Part shown: one piece after another, positions 49,755-57,903 of the stretch
Layout: the number at the start of each line of letters is the position of its first letter
Numbering within the stretch: position 1 is the first letter of the stretch
Origin: Sphaerospermopsis torques-reginae ITEP-024
Lineage (GTDB): Bacteria; Cyanobacteriota; Cyanobacteriia; Cyanobacteriales; Nostocaceae
Length of the DNA: 64,000 nt
Reading direction: 5' to 3'
Assembly: GCF_019598945.1 (NCBI RefSeq)
Contig: NZ_CP080598.1
Location: 3,968,001-4,032,000 of the forward strand
The notes under the pieces: model-generated
Database searches by the model: none
Seen by the model: the letters and a program-made list of their open reading frames with translations, nothing else
Told to the model about the DNA's origin: nothing
Translations under genes and position numbers: made by a program

Positions 49755-50583
49755 GCCTCTACCTTTGTCAACCTGGTTAAACTTTCGCTTGGACTGGCAG
49801 GGAAACCCTGCTGTGGTGTTCCGACTCTCACTTTGTAGGGATCAAGTTGTTGGGGAACTTCTCCTGACGCTACCAACTCTTTACTGATGTGGGCTTTTTG
49901 CAGTCATTAAATCTGTAATTGGTGTTTTTTACAATTGGTTAAGCGCATCCGATGATCAGTAAGAATGGCTAAAAATCTGTGTGCTAACTCTTGAAACAAG
50001 ATTAGATGGTCTATATCTTGCTGTTTTTTTTTGGTTTTTCTCTCTCCAGTCCTCCCACACAGCCTGTTCATTAATTGCACATCCATACTGTTGTATCTTT
50101 TAGGGACCTCATCTATACTCACAGTAAGAACCCAAAAATAATGAAGAATCCGCGAGTGTTGGCTGGGAATCAGGATGGATTTCTTTTGCTGTTTTTTTGT
50201 CACAAGGCTTTTAAGTCTAAAGAATTTAATAATTTTCTATATTTCAATACACAAAAATCCGCTGCTGTGTACAATTCCATATCCAACTTGGCTTCCAGGG
50301 TTTGTTATTTATTGAGAGCATCTGCTTGTGGAGATATTTTTAGATGTCCTTGAATTTTGTGTTGATCAACATTCACCAGTATCTAATTAACTAGATAGAT
50401 TTTATACCTAGTATTTAACAGTAATTTTCAGCAGCTAGTTAAAAATTCCCTTCCTTTATCATTATGACGCAAGTAAAATGTTTTGGAGGGAATAATATTA
50501 GCACAGTTTTGTCCTCCGAAAGTCTGAATTTTGGTTTTTTATCAGTTTTCAGTTTTTCTGAATTTTGGACACTGAACTCATGG
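49755..50583. other. 829-bp rpoB leader/promoter region
   Basis: On the minus strand, 49754-49903 is an open stretch of 50 codons that ends in TGA overlapping the rpoB ATG. It reads [20 protein letters not shown] and onward. A strong SD-like CAGGAGAAG lies inside it but is not followed by a standard start at good distance. GCAGGG-TTT-CCCTGC forms a hairpin near 49796-49811. The part beyond 49907 contains an unlikely minus-strand frame (98 codons) and otherwise nothing recognised. Confidence 0.45.
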
Positions 50584-51378
50584 CTAATTGTGTGTTAATG
50601 AAAGTCCGAATAACCTACAAGCATTTGTAGTGGTTTGATGGGCGATCGCCTCTACTGTTTCTCCCCTAATTTTGGCTATTTGTTCGGCTACATAACCTAC
50701 ATAAGCAGGTTCGTTGCGTTTTTCGCCTCTTTTGGGTGTGGGTGCTAGAAATGGACAGTCTGTTTCTATGAGTAGGCGATCGCTACTCACCATGGCCGCT
50801 GATGCTTGGATGGTTTTCGCGCTTTTAAAGGTGACAGTGCCACTGAAACTGATGTAAAAGCCTAAGTCCAGAAACCATTGAGTTTCTTCTGGTGTTCCTC
50901 CCCAACAGTGCATTACTCCCCGTACTTTTTCTCCTTGTTTTTCCCGCCATTTTTGCAATATTTCTCTGACCTGGGGTGCGGCATCCCGACAATGGATGAT
51001 CACTGGTAGGTTCAGTTCGGCGGCGATCGCTAACTGTGCCTCAAATACCTTGTACTGTTGTTCCTGGTTATTGGCCTTATAAAAATCCAGCCCCATTTCC
51101 CCAATCGCCACTACTTTAGGATCAGAACTGGCTAGAGTTTTGATTTTCTCTGCTGTCTCCTCCTGCCATTTATGTGCATCTAAAGGATGTAAACCTACTG
51201 CAAAGCTGATTTCGGGAAATTCCTGTGCCAATGCTTGAATGCTGGCAAACTCTTCTGGGTGAACACAGGAATGGACTAAACGCACTACTCCGGCTTGTTG
51301 CCAACGCGATCGCACTGCTGCTAAATCTGGTTGAAAAAGGTCAAAGTTCAAATGTACGTGGGTGTCTATTAATTGCAT
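50584..51378 (-). CDS. tatD: TatD-family metal-dependent deoxyribonuclease
   Basis: The 264-aa TIM-barrel hydrolase is chosen to start at 51378 ([18 protein letters not shown]); six upstream codons come from a GACTCCTGACT repeat. Metal ligands are visible: DTHVHL (His, His), GEMGLDFYK (Glu) near 93-101, VIIHCRDA (His) near 127-134, HCWGG near 158, and [13 protein letters not shown] (Asp) near 205-217. TatD enzymes act as 3'-5' exonucleases and in DNA repair. It is placed between rpsT and rpoB, a frequent cyanobacterial order. Confidence 0.93.
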   Translation of the reverse strand: MQLIDTHVHLNFDLFQPDLAAVRSRWQQAGVVRLVHSCVHPEEFASIQALAQEFPEISFAVGLHPLDAHKWQEETAEKIKTLASSDPKVVAIGEMGLDFYKANNQEQQYKVFEAQLAIAAELNLPVIIHCRDAAPQVREILQKWREKQGEKVRGVMHCWGGTPEETQWFLDLGFYISFSGTVTFKSAKTIQASAAMVSSDRLLIETDCPFLAPTPKRGEKRNEPAYVGYVAEQIAKIRGETVEAIAHQTTTNACRLFGLSLTHN

Positions 51379-51460
51379 GATGGAGTCAGGAGTCATTGAT
51401 GGGGTTTGGTTAAGTCATTAATCTTTTAGCTCATGACTAATGACTAATGACTAATGACTT

Positions 51461-51754
51461 CTATGCTGTTTGTGTCAGTGGTTTGAGTTTTTGCGCTAAC
51501 CTTGATTTTTTCCTAGCTCCGTTGTTGGGATGCAGCACACCACGCTTGACAGCTTTGTCAATTTTGCTGTAAGCCTCTGACATTCGAGTATCTACTACCT
51601 GTTTTGATTCAGGAGTAGGATTAGCTGCATAGGCTTCCACCGCAGCCAGGTATTTCTTCATCAGCGTTTTTACTGCTGATTTATATGCTTTGTTACGCAG
51701 TCGGTTGCGTTCTGCGATTTGGGCGCGTTTAAGTGCTGATTTTGTATTCGCCAC
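51461..51754 (-). CDS. rpsT: 30S ribosomal protein S20
   Basis: The 97-aa small-subunit protein binds 16S rRNA. The product begins with GTG at 51754 ([20 protein letters not shown]), which gives the normal N-terminus; an ATG four codons upstream is in frame but less likely. The basic all-helix sequence with [15 protein letters not shown] at the end is typical. tatD follows on the same strand after 82 bases containing TAATGAC heptamers. Confidence 0.96.
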   Translation of the reverse strand: MANTKSALKRAQIAERNRLRNKAYKSAVKTLMKKYLAAVEAYAANPTPESKQVVDTRMSEAYSKIDKAVKRGVLHPNNGARKKSRLAQKLKPLTQTA

Positions 51755-52167
51755 AGTCAGTTCCAAAAAAACTATTAATTAATATGTACACACACTACTA
51801 GATTTACTAACATAGCACAAAATTTGCCAATGTTATAATTTCACAGAAAAATTTTCCGGTGGGATATTAGGGCAGGAGTCAGGAGTCCGTTTTTGTCAGG
51901 GTGATTTATACCCGCTACCAAAATTTTTGTCCTTCAAAAGCATTAGCGTAGCGGGACGAAGTTCGATTTAATAGCCGATGGTTTAGATAAATGAGATGGT
52001 AGCGTAAGTTGCCAGTTATGGTTTTAAAGGATAGAAAATGGGAATTACCAGAAGATAAGGAAATATAGATATGAAAATACTAGATATTTCGCTGTAAATT
52101 GATTGTTTATCCTGACTCCTGAACTCCTGTACGGGCGAAGTAGGGGCGAAGTAGGGGCGAAGCATTC

Positions 52168-52281
52168 GGAAAATAGCCTGTTCAGAAAATTGATAATTGG
52201 TTGCCCGAATGCTTCGCCCTTACAGGAAAATAGCCTGTTCAGAAAATTGATAATTGGTCGCCCGAATGCTTCGCCCCTACG
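52168..52281. repeat. 57-bp direct repeat, two copies
   Basis: Units begin GGAAAATAGCCTGTTCAGAA at 52168 and 52225 and end GCCCGAATGCTTCGCCC plus TAC. The second half (CCGAATGCTTCGCCC) is the inverse complement of the GGGCGAAGCATTCGG block at 52154-52168, so the whole locus can fold into a large hairpin. Confidence 0.85.
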
Positions 52282-52386
52282 ACTCCTGACTCCTGCCTCC
52301 GAGTAGGAAAACAATAGACCTGGATTTATATTCAGGAAATAGGTTAGAATAAGATACCTATAAAATAAACCAAATTGCTAACGCAG

Positions 52387-52495
52387 CTACTCCCAGCATC
52401 TAACCTGCTTTTTAGTGAGTATAAAATCATTAAATTCTTAATATGCAAGTAAAATATCTATAGCAATCCTGGGAGTAGTAAAAAAATGCAGGTTA
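52387..52495 (+). other. Crossing inverted repeats upstream of hisD
   Basis: CTACTCCCAG (52387-52396) is complementary to CTGGGAGTAG (52469-52478), and TAACCTGC (52401-52408) to GCAGGTTA (52488-52495). The order A-B-A'-B' means the stems cross, as in a pseudoknot, or exclude each other. It ends 100 bases before hisD. Confidence 0.5.
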
Positions 52496-52595
52496 AGCTA
52501 GAGAAGAGAATTAGGAAAAGCTTGATATCCTACGGGTAAAAAGCCAGACTAATGATCAAACGAGAAAATTTTAATTTTGGCATTGTCCTTACTCC

Positions 52596-53897
52596 ATGCT
52601 GCGAATTATTACTCAGCAGGCAGACGTTATATCCGAACTACAACGTATCTGCGATCGCACCCAGGATGAACAGGTGCTTCACAAAGAAGCAACGGTACGT
52701 GAAGTGTTGCAAGCAGTCAAGCGCCAAGGCGACAAAGCTGTACTGCACTACACAGCCGAATTTGACCATCAAACCTTGCAACCAGAAGAACTGAGGGTGA
52801 CAGGTTCAGAACTGGATGCAGCTTACCAACAGGTATCAAAGGATTTGTTGGCAGCTATTAACCTGGCTTGTCGCCAAATTGAAGCGTTTCACCGTCAGCG
52901 AGTACCAAAAAGCTGGGTACACTTTGGCGATGATGAAGTGGTACTGGGTAAACGCTATACTCCTGTAGATCGGGCAGGTTTATACGTCCCTGGAGGTCGA
53001 GCTTCCTACCCCAGTACGGTGCTAATGAATGCGATACCAGCGAAGGTGGCAGGTGTACCACGGATAGTGATGGTAACACCACCAGGAGCAGGTAAAACAA
53101 TCAATCCAGCCGTCTTGGTGGCTGCCCAAGAAGCTGGAGTCGAAGAAATTTATCGGATTGGTGGCGCTCAGGCGATCGCTGCTTTAGCCTACGGTACGGA
53201 AACAATTCCTAAAGTGAATGTCATTAGCGGACCAGGTAACATTTATGTCACCTTGGCCAAAAAGCTAGTTTACGGCACTGTGGGCATTGATTCCTTAGCA
53301 GGACCGAGCGAAGTGCTAATTATTGCCGACGAAACAGCCAATCCTGCCCATGTTGCTGCGGATATGTTAGCTCAGGCAGAACATGATCCAATGGCGGCGG
53401 CGATTTTGTTAACCACAGATGCGGGTTTAGCGAAAAAAGTCCAGGCAGCAGTAGATAGACAACTGGTAGATCATCCGAGAAGAATAGACACAGAAAAAGC
53501 GATCGCTCATTATGGGTTAATTGTTGTTGTCGAATCTTTAGAAGCAGCGGCAGAATTTTCCAATGAATTTGCACCTGAACACCTAGAATTGGAAGTTGAA
53601 GATCCTTGGACTTTAATTTCTCACATTCGTCATGCCGGGGCTATTTTCCTGGGTAATTCCACACCAGAAGCTGTAGGTGACTATTTAGCAGGTCCAAACC
53701 ATACCTTACCTACTTCCGGTGCTGCTCGTTATGCTTCTGCCTTGGGTGTAGAAACTTTTCTTAAACACTCTAGTATTATCCAATACTCACCAACCGCACT
53801 GGGGAAAGTCGCTGGTGCAATTGATACTTTAGCGAAAGCGGAAGGTTTGCCTTCTCATGCTGATTCAGTACGAAGGCGAGTACAGGAAGAAGAGTAA
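52596..53897 (+). CDS. hisD: Histidinol dehydrogenase
   Basis: The 433-aa zinc enzyme carries out the last two oxidations of histidine synthesis. The conserved blocks are present: GLYVPGGRASYPSTVLMNAI near 128-147, GGAQAIAALAYGTETIPKV near 190-208, GPGNIYVTLAKKLVYG, GIDSLAGPSEVLI near 231-243, and FAPEHLELEVEDPWTL near 325-340 with the catalytic Glu and His. The zinc-binding GNSTPEAVGDYLAGPNHTLP segment is complete. The start ATG has no strong SD. It is transcribed alone, downstream of the crossing inverted repeats. Confidence 0.97.
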   Translation: MLRIITQQADVISELQRICDRTQDEQVLHKEATVREVLQAVKRQGDKAVLHYTAEFDHQTLQPEELRVTGSELDAAYQQVSKDLLAAINLACRQIEAFHRQRVPKSWVHFGDDEVVLGKRYTPVDRAGLYVPGGRASYPSTVLMNAIPAKVAGVPRIVMVTPPGAGKTINPAVLVAAQEAGVEEIYRIGGAQAIAALAYGTETIPKVNVISGPGNIYVTLAKKLVYGTVGIDSLAGPSEVLIIADETANPAHVAADMLAQAEHDPMAAAILLTTDAGLAKKVQAAVDRQLVDHPRRIDTEKAIAHYGLIVVVESLEAAAEFSNEFAPEHLELEVEDPWTLISHIRHAGAIFLGNSTPEAVGDYLAGPNHTLPTSGAARYASALGVETFLKHSSIIQYSPTALGKVAGAIDTLAKAEGLPSHADSVRRRVQEEE

Positions 53898-54073
53898 TTG
53901 AGAACGCTTATTTTTTTACTGAGTGCGGTTGACAGCAGCTACTCCATAATTAAAAATAGAAAGTTTGTAATTTTAGCAAACTAAAGTTCACATTAAGAAA
54001 ATTGTTGGTATTGAAACCAAGAAAATTCTTAATGTGATAATTTAAGGGGTCTACTTTTGAGTAGACAAAAGCG

Positions 54074-54502
54074 GTGTTAAAAACTATTTTAGTAGCTCTG
54101 GATGGTTCGGAAATTGCGGAACGAGTAATTGAAACTTTAGGTGATTTGGTGCTGTCTGCAAACACCAAAGTTGTTCTTTGTCATGTATTTCCCGCACCAG
54201 AGGCAGAAATAGAATTACCCGCTGATCGTCCTCATCCAGACTCACCAAAGTTGTCTTATTTCCAGATAGAAAAGCAGTTGCAATCCTACCAGGAAAAATT
54301 ACCAGTTCAAAGCGAGTTAGAATTAGTAACTGGTGAACCTGCGGAGGAAATTATTAGACTGGCCAATATTTACAAAGCTGATCTGGTGGTTATTGGTAGT
54401 CGGGGGTTAACGGGGATGAATAAAATTGTTCAGGGTTCGGTTAGCACTCAGGTAATGGAAGAAGCTCATTGTTCGGTGTTGGTGGTGAAACCGGGGAAGT
54501 AA
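54074..54502 (+). CDS. Universal stress protein, UspA family
   Basis: The 142-aa single-domain Usp starts with GTG at 54074 (LKTILVALDGSEIAERVIET). The ATP-binding pattern G-x2-G-x9-G-S is visible in VVIGSRGLTGMNKIVQGSVS near residues 109-128, and the strand LVTGEPAEEI before it. Such proteins bind ATP and respond to stress or starvation; the precise role is unknown. An AATTTGT heptamer run begins at the stop codon, followed by a dispersed hairpin element. Confidence 0.9.
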   Translation: MLKTILVALDGSEIAERVIETLGDLVLSANTKVVLCHVFPAPEAEIELPADRPHPDSPKLSYFQIEKQLQSYQEKLPVQSELELVTGEPAEEIIRLANIYKADLVVIGSRGLTGMNKIVQGSVSTQVMEEAHCSVLVVKPGK

Positions 54503-54528
54503 TTTGTAATTTGTAATTTGTAATTCAT

Positions 54529-54626
54529 CTTAACTTAAAATCCATAACCCGACTGGGAATGAATTCCCAGTCTCATAGCAGAAGTCATCTGAAGATGATT
54601 AAAAATACCCATAAATCTACAGTTTA
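54529..54626. mobile_element. Second copy of the hairpin-rich IS200/IS605-like end
   Basis: It matches 2173-2270 over 98 bases, including the GACTGGGAAT/ATTCCCAGTC hairpin, but lacks the third hairpin present in the first copy. The sequence beyond 54626 is unrelated, and at 54692-54725 GCAAAGGACGCAAAGGACAC-type decamer repeats follow. Confidence 0.6.
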
Positions 54627-54805
54627 GGGAACATCCCAAATGTGTAAATTTATTTTGATCTAACGGTAAAAATGATCCAATGTCCTGATATGATTGAACC
54701 GCAAAGGACGCAAAGGACACAAAGGTAAGAGAGTTTTAGAGAGTTTTTGGTGTTGCTGCGGTTATTTTTTCAAAATTGGGATGCTCCTGGGTTTGGGGAT
54801 GTATG

Positions 54806-55366
54806 TTATATCATTCTCAAATACTCTCTAAACACAGGAGATAATTGAAACAAAACTTTCTCCTGTACAATGGTTTTCAGTAAATATCTTTGTTTTAATG
54901 ATTGTAAACCGTTAATCAATTCCATTGACGATAAATTTGATGATAGGTTTAAACCCTCTCTGACATCTTCCCTAGATACAGGTTGATGAGATTTACTTAA
55001 CTCTAATACTATTTGCTGTTCTATGGGTGATAATCTGTTAAATATTTGATGGAATGAAATTTGCATATTTTTAGTAATAACTAAGTTATTTTCACCTAAA
55101 AACTCAGTCACGTAACCTGCAAAAACATCTTTTATTAAAACAGCAATATCTTTTAAATAAAGTGGATTACCTTCATATAAATTAATTAACTTAAACCAGT
55201 TATCCTCATCGTGTAAACTTTGGTTTTTAAAAACTTCCATATTCTTTAAACCAGATAATTCTAAATGTTTCATGGGAGATAATTCTGCATCTAAATATTC
55301 CATTTCTGGGCATTTTTCACGACTGATTAAAATTAAACTACTTTCGACGTATTTTAGTGAGATCAT
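54806..55366 (-). pseudogene. Truncated NB-ARC (STAND ATPase) fragment
   Basis: The 186 residues align with the middle of cyanobacterial NB-ARC-WD40 proteins: SSLILISREKCPEMEYLDAE, then LSGLKNMEVFKN, then LINLYEGNPLYLKDIA with the GNPL element. A winged-helix part follows (LSPIEQQIVLELSKSHQPVS, REDVREGLNLSSN). The N-terminal region, the P-loop and any WD40 or TPR sensor are missing. The 5' side is bounded by a half copy of the AGGACTTACGC miniature-element end (55388-55399), suggesting truncation by that element. It is not expected to hydrolyse ATP. Confidence 0.75.
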
Positions 55367-55387
55367 GCCATGATTAATTTTTCAAGT

Positions 55388-55399
55388 GCGTAAGTCCTA
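55388..55399. mobile_element. Lone end of the AGGACTTACGC miniature element
   Basis: GCGTAAGTCCTA matches the right end of the element at 14948-15039. The other end was not found nearby. Confidence 0.5.
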
Positions 55400-55437
55400 A
55401 ATATTTACAACTATCTAATAATAACTTTTAGAAACAA

Positions 55438-55890
55438 TTATGATAAATACTTATTCACAAATTCTGGAGGAGTTAAACATTCAAACTCTTTTGTTTCTTG
55501 CACTAAACAACGAATTAGTTTATAATTTGCGGAAACAAAACACTGAGTTTCACCCTTACTAGCAGTTAAATAAACTCCTATATCTTCACGAGGAATTAAC
55601 CCTAACTCTTCTATTTTTAACCATTCCTCAGAAGTAAAATTGACATAAATAAGTTGTAATTGCTGCCAAATCCGAGCAATAATTTGACTACCCCAATCTT
55701 TACCATATAAACGTTTAGATACTCGTAAAATTTGCTCTAATAATTCTTCGGAAATGATAATTCCTACAGATGAAGGTTCTAAAAAACCTACTGATTCTAA
55801 TATTTTTCTTTCATAACTATTCTGATTAGCAACACCAATAATATAAATATTAGTATCTAAAAATAGACGTTGAGGGATATCATGAATCAT
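55438..55890 (-). CDS. PIN-domain ribonuclease toxin (second pair)
   Basis: The 150-aa PIN protein has its first catalytic Asp in RLFLDTNIYIIGVANQ near residue 12, Glu in IIISEELLEQIL near 48, and Asp in LIPREDIGVYLTASKGETQC near 102. The final acidic position is less clear (CFVSANYKLIRC has Asn where Asp is usual), so activity is uncertain. It belongs with the upstream RHH antitoxin gene, which it overlaps by 11 bases. The pair is on the minus strand. Confidence 0.82.
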   Translation of the reverse strand: MIHDIPQRLFLDTNIYIIGVANQNSYERKILESVGFLEPSSVGIIISEELLEQILRVSKRLYGKDWGSQIIARIWQQLQLIYVNFTSEEWLKIEELGLIPREDIGVYLTASKGETQCFVSANYKLIRCLVQETKEFECLTPPEFVNKYLS

Positions 55891-56188
55891 GGTGATGCTG
55901 TGCTTTTAATAAATGTTCTTGAGCTATTTCTCTTTTGACATCTTGAATTAAATCAATAATTTGCTCAGAAGAATTATATCCTGAATTATCTAAGGAATTT
56001 TTTACCTGTGCTGCTAATATTTCTAGGGGAATTAGTGTTTGTTGCTGAAAATTTTCTGGTTGATTTTTGGTAACAGCTTGTGTTAAAATTATTGCTAACT
56101 CAGTTTCTAAACTATGTCCATTTTTTGCGGCTTGATATCTCAAATTTTCAACTATTTTGGGTTCTAAATTATCTAAGATTATTTTCAT
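55880..56188 (-). CDS. Ribbon-helix-helix antitoxin (FitA/CopG-like)
   Basis: The 102-aa protein begins KIILDNLEPKIVENLRYQAA followed by KNGHSLETELAIILTQAV, the RHH pattern of FitA-type antitoxins, which dimerise and bind the operator with the beta strand. The C-terminal half (PLEILAAQVKNSL onward) should wrap the PIN toxin. Its gene overlaps the toxin gene by 11 bases at 55880. Transcription starts within the AT-rich region just before the 56221 element. Confidence 0.82.
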   Translation of the reverse strand: MKIILDNLEPKIVENLRYQAAKNGHSLETELAIILTQAVTKNQPENFQQQTLIPLEILAAQVKNSLDNSGYNSSEQIIDLIQDVKREIAQEHLLKAQHHHDS

Positions 56189-56220
56189 ATTTAATACATA
56201 GCTTGGGATTAATTTATATT

Positions 56221-56438
56221 ATATAGCAATCCGATTTGAATTTTGAGAAAATACGCAGGGTATATATGTTTTATCGCGTAAAATATGATTCATTGCCTAA
56301 CGATTATAAATCGAGGAACCACACAAGCAAAACCCGCCTGCGCGGGTTATTTGATCAAGTCCACTCCCGTGGACTTTGGTTGTGTAGTAGCGAATTATAT
56401 TCGCCCAATTGCTCAAGAATGATTTAGGATTGCTATAT
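56221..56438. mobile_element. 218-bp inverted-repeat element with branched internal structure
   Basis: The ends ATATAGCAATCC and GGATTGCTATAT are perfect 12-bp inverted repeats. Inside, AACCCGC/GCGGGTT (56331-56348) and AAGTCCAC/GTGGACTT (56357-56376) form two strong hairpins enclosed by ACACAA/TTGTGT (56321-56326, 56380-56385), giving a Y shape. No transposase is encoded. The end sequence resembles IS630-type elements of Nostocales, but this assignment is inference. Confidence 0.75.
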
Positions 56439-56445
56439 ACCATAG

Positions 56446-57085
56446 CATTTCCTAGTGTCATGAAGTGGAAAATTATCTGCGTTTATCTGCGTTCATCTGC
56501 GTTAAATTAGGGTTGACTGAATAAACTCTAATATTTCCTATGTCTTCTCCCTCAAGCGGCTTACATACCATAAAATATTTTATTTGTCAATACCAAAAAC
56601 TATAACCAGCAAACAACAGCATCAAAAATACTCAATTCTCTTGTCAGGAAATCTTGATAATTTGCTCAGATTTTTTGCAGATGTTCAGTTTTACGAGTTC
56701 TGAAATACTTACTGGGTAAAGGTTTGAAATTCCCTGCTGTAAACGCCTTCTTAAAAATAGGCACAATAAGGCAAATTACAAATTCTCCTAAATCATAGCA
56801 GAAGCCTGAAAATATTGCAATACCGTTAGTAAATAAAAATAATTCTCAATTAATTATTAAGAAAATATAAAGGAGGAAATTTTGAAAGTTATAAAATACT
56901 AAACTATTGGAAGTTTTGGATAATTTAAAATTATATAAAAGCCAAGAAAGAGCGATCGCCTATATATAGATATGTATTGTGAATAAATTTATCAAAAATA
57001 AATTATCTGCTTTTAATTGTAATTTCTAACAGAGGGAGTCAGATAAATGACTCACCCTTTGCAACTTTGCGCCTTTGCGTGAGAA
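56446..57085. other. Gene-free stretch before the SRPBCC-like gene
   Basis: It contains ATCTGCGTTTATCTGCGTTC-type decamers near 56477-56507, a TTAGGGTTGACTGAATAAAC end-like motif near 56506-56525 that recalls the AGGGTTTGCTGAA element, and AT-rich sequence to 57045. TTGCGCC/TTTGCGT repeat units border the gene at 57058-57085. No RNA gene was recognised. Confidence 0.5.
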
Positions 57086-57472
57086 TTACCCCTTTTTACC
57101 CCGCAAAAACTCCCGCAAACTCAGTAAAGATACAGTATGACCCAAATTCAAAGGTAAAATTGACACACCTTCCAAACGAGACTGTACCCAACCTTCCCCC
57201 CAGTACCACTCATGAAAACCATCAATACCCCCACTGAGTAACAAGCGCAAACAATTATTTTTGGCTACATCTACATGATGATGAATTTTCACAGGTCCGG
57301 TGGAAGTAGTAAAATCAAAACCCGAAGTTAACTTTTCCGGCATTCCCGAAGAAAAACTTTGTCCTGATAGCCATTTTTCCAATTGTGCAGGAATTAATAT
57401 ACTATCGTGAATAGCATCAGCGGATGCTTCAATTTCAATTCGCAGTTGGCTTTGTTGAAAAGTACCTAGCAT
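57086..57472 (-). CDS. SRPBCC (START-like) fold protein
   Basis: The 128-aa product shows the order of a small START-like fold: a first strand LRIEIEASADAIHDSILIPA, then EKWLSGQSFSSGMPEKL, then FDFTTSTGPVKIHHHVDVAK, and a long C-terminal helix region (LNLGHTVSLLSLREFLRG). I recognise the layout rather than a named family. The function is unknown; relatives bind lipids or other hydrophobic ligands. A GGTAATT/GGTGATT heptamer array precedes the start. Confidence 0.55.
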   Translation of the reverse strand: MLGTFQQSQLRIEIEASADAIHDSILIPAQLEKWLSGQSFSSGMPEKLTSGFDFTTSTGPVKIHHHVDVAKNNCLRLLLSGGIDGFHEWYWGEGWVQSRLEGVSILPLNLGHTVSLLSLREFLRGKKG

Positions 57473-57477
57473 GGTGA

Positions 57478-57611
57478 TTGGTAATTGGTAATTGGTGATT
57501 GGTAATTGGTAATTGGTGATTGGTGATTGGTGATTGGGTTATTAACTTCCCCCTGCTCCCTGCTCCCTGCTCCCCTGCTTATTCACTGTCCCCAGTCCCC
57601 AGTCCCTAGTC
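57478..57611. repeat. STRR arrays before the hslO element
   Basis: Nine units of GGTGATT/GGTAATT lie at 57478-57537, then three CCCTGCT at 57552-57578, and CCCAGTC/CCTAGTC units at 57590-57611. The last array continues as the flank of the 57612-57832 element. Confidence 0.8.
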
Positions 57612-57832
57612 CCTCACAGGGGTAGGTTTTTAATATTATCTGTTAAGGCAGGACAAGGAAGACAAGGAGGGAACGTAGACAAGGAAGATTTTATACAAAA
57701 AATGGTCTGTTGAGCGTCCCTCATTGTTACCAATTGTACATTATTTGTACGGATTTACTCCCTTGTCCACTGTCCTTCCTTGTCCTCCAAGTCTTGCCCT
57801 CACGACAATGTAAAATACCTACCCTTGTGAGG
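57612..57832. mobile_element. 221-bp inverted-repeat element with possible 9-bp target duplication
   Basis: The left end CCTCACAGGGGTAGGT and the right end ACCTACCCTTGTGAGG are inverted repeats with one mismatch in 16. TCCCTAGTC occurs immediately left (57603-57611) and right (57833-57841). The interior has GACAAGGAAGACAAGG and TCCTTGTCCTCCAAG-type complementary runs, and no ORF. Because the flanks are themselves heptamer repeats, the duplication could be coincidence. Confidence 0.7.
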
Positions 57833-57903
57833 TCCCTAGTCCCCAGTCCCCAGAAAACTTACAATATATAAAGTCATCTTGTTAAGAATTGTAAGGGTTT
57901 TTC

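Larger units (their letters stand above)
51755..52595. other. 841-bp divergent gap rpsT / hisD with several repeats
   Basis: It contains three GTAGGGGCGAA-type units (about 52129-52161), two 57-bp direct repeats (52168-52281), and crossing inverted repeats before hisD (52387-52495), each listed separately. Frames on both strands here arise from the repeats and are not counted as genes. Confidence 0.6.

Noticed and set aside
49907-50203. 98-codon minus-strand frame upstream of rpoB
   Set aside because: Odd composition, no recognisable motif, and located in a probable leader/promoter region.
52045-52314. Frames on both strands with repeated NFLNRLFS / NSLFRKLIIG segments
   Set aside because: They are translations of the 57-bp direct repeat, not genes.
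57478-57611. Possible CRISPR array (regular short repeats)
   Set aside because: Units are 7 bp with no spacers; these are STRR arrays. No cas gene is present in the window.
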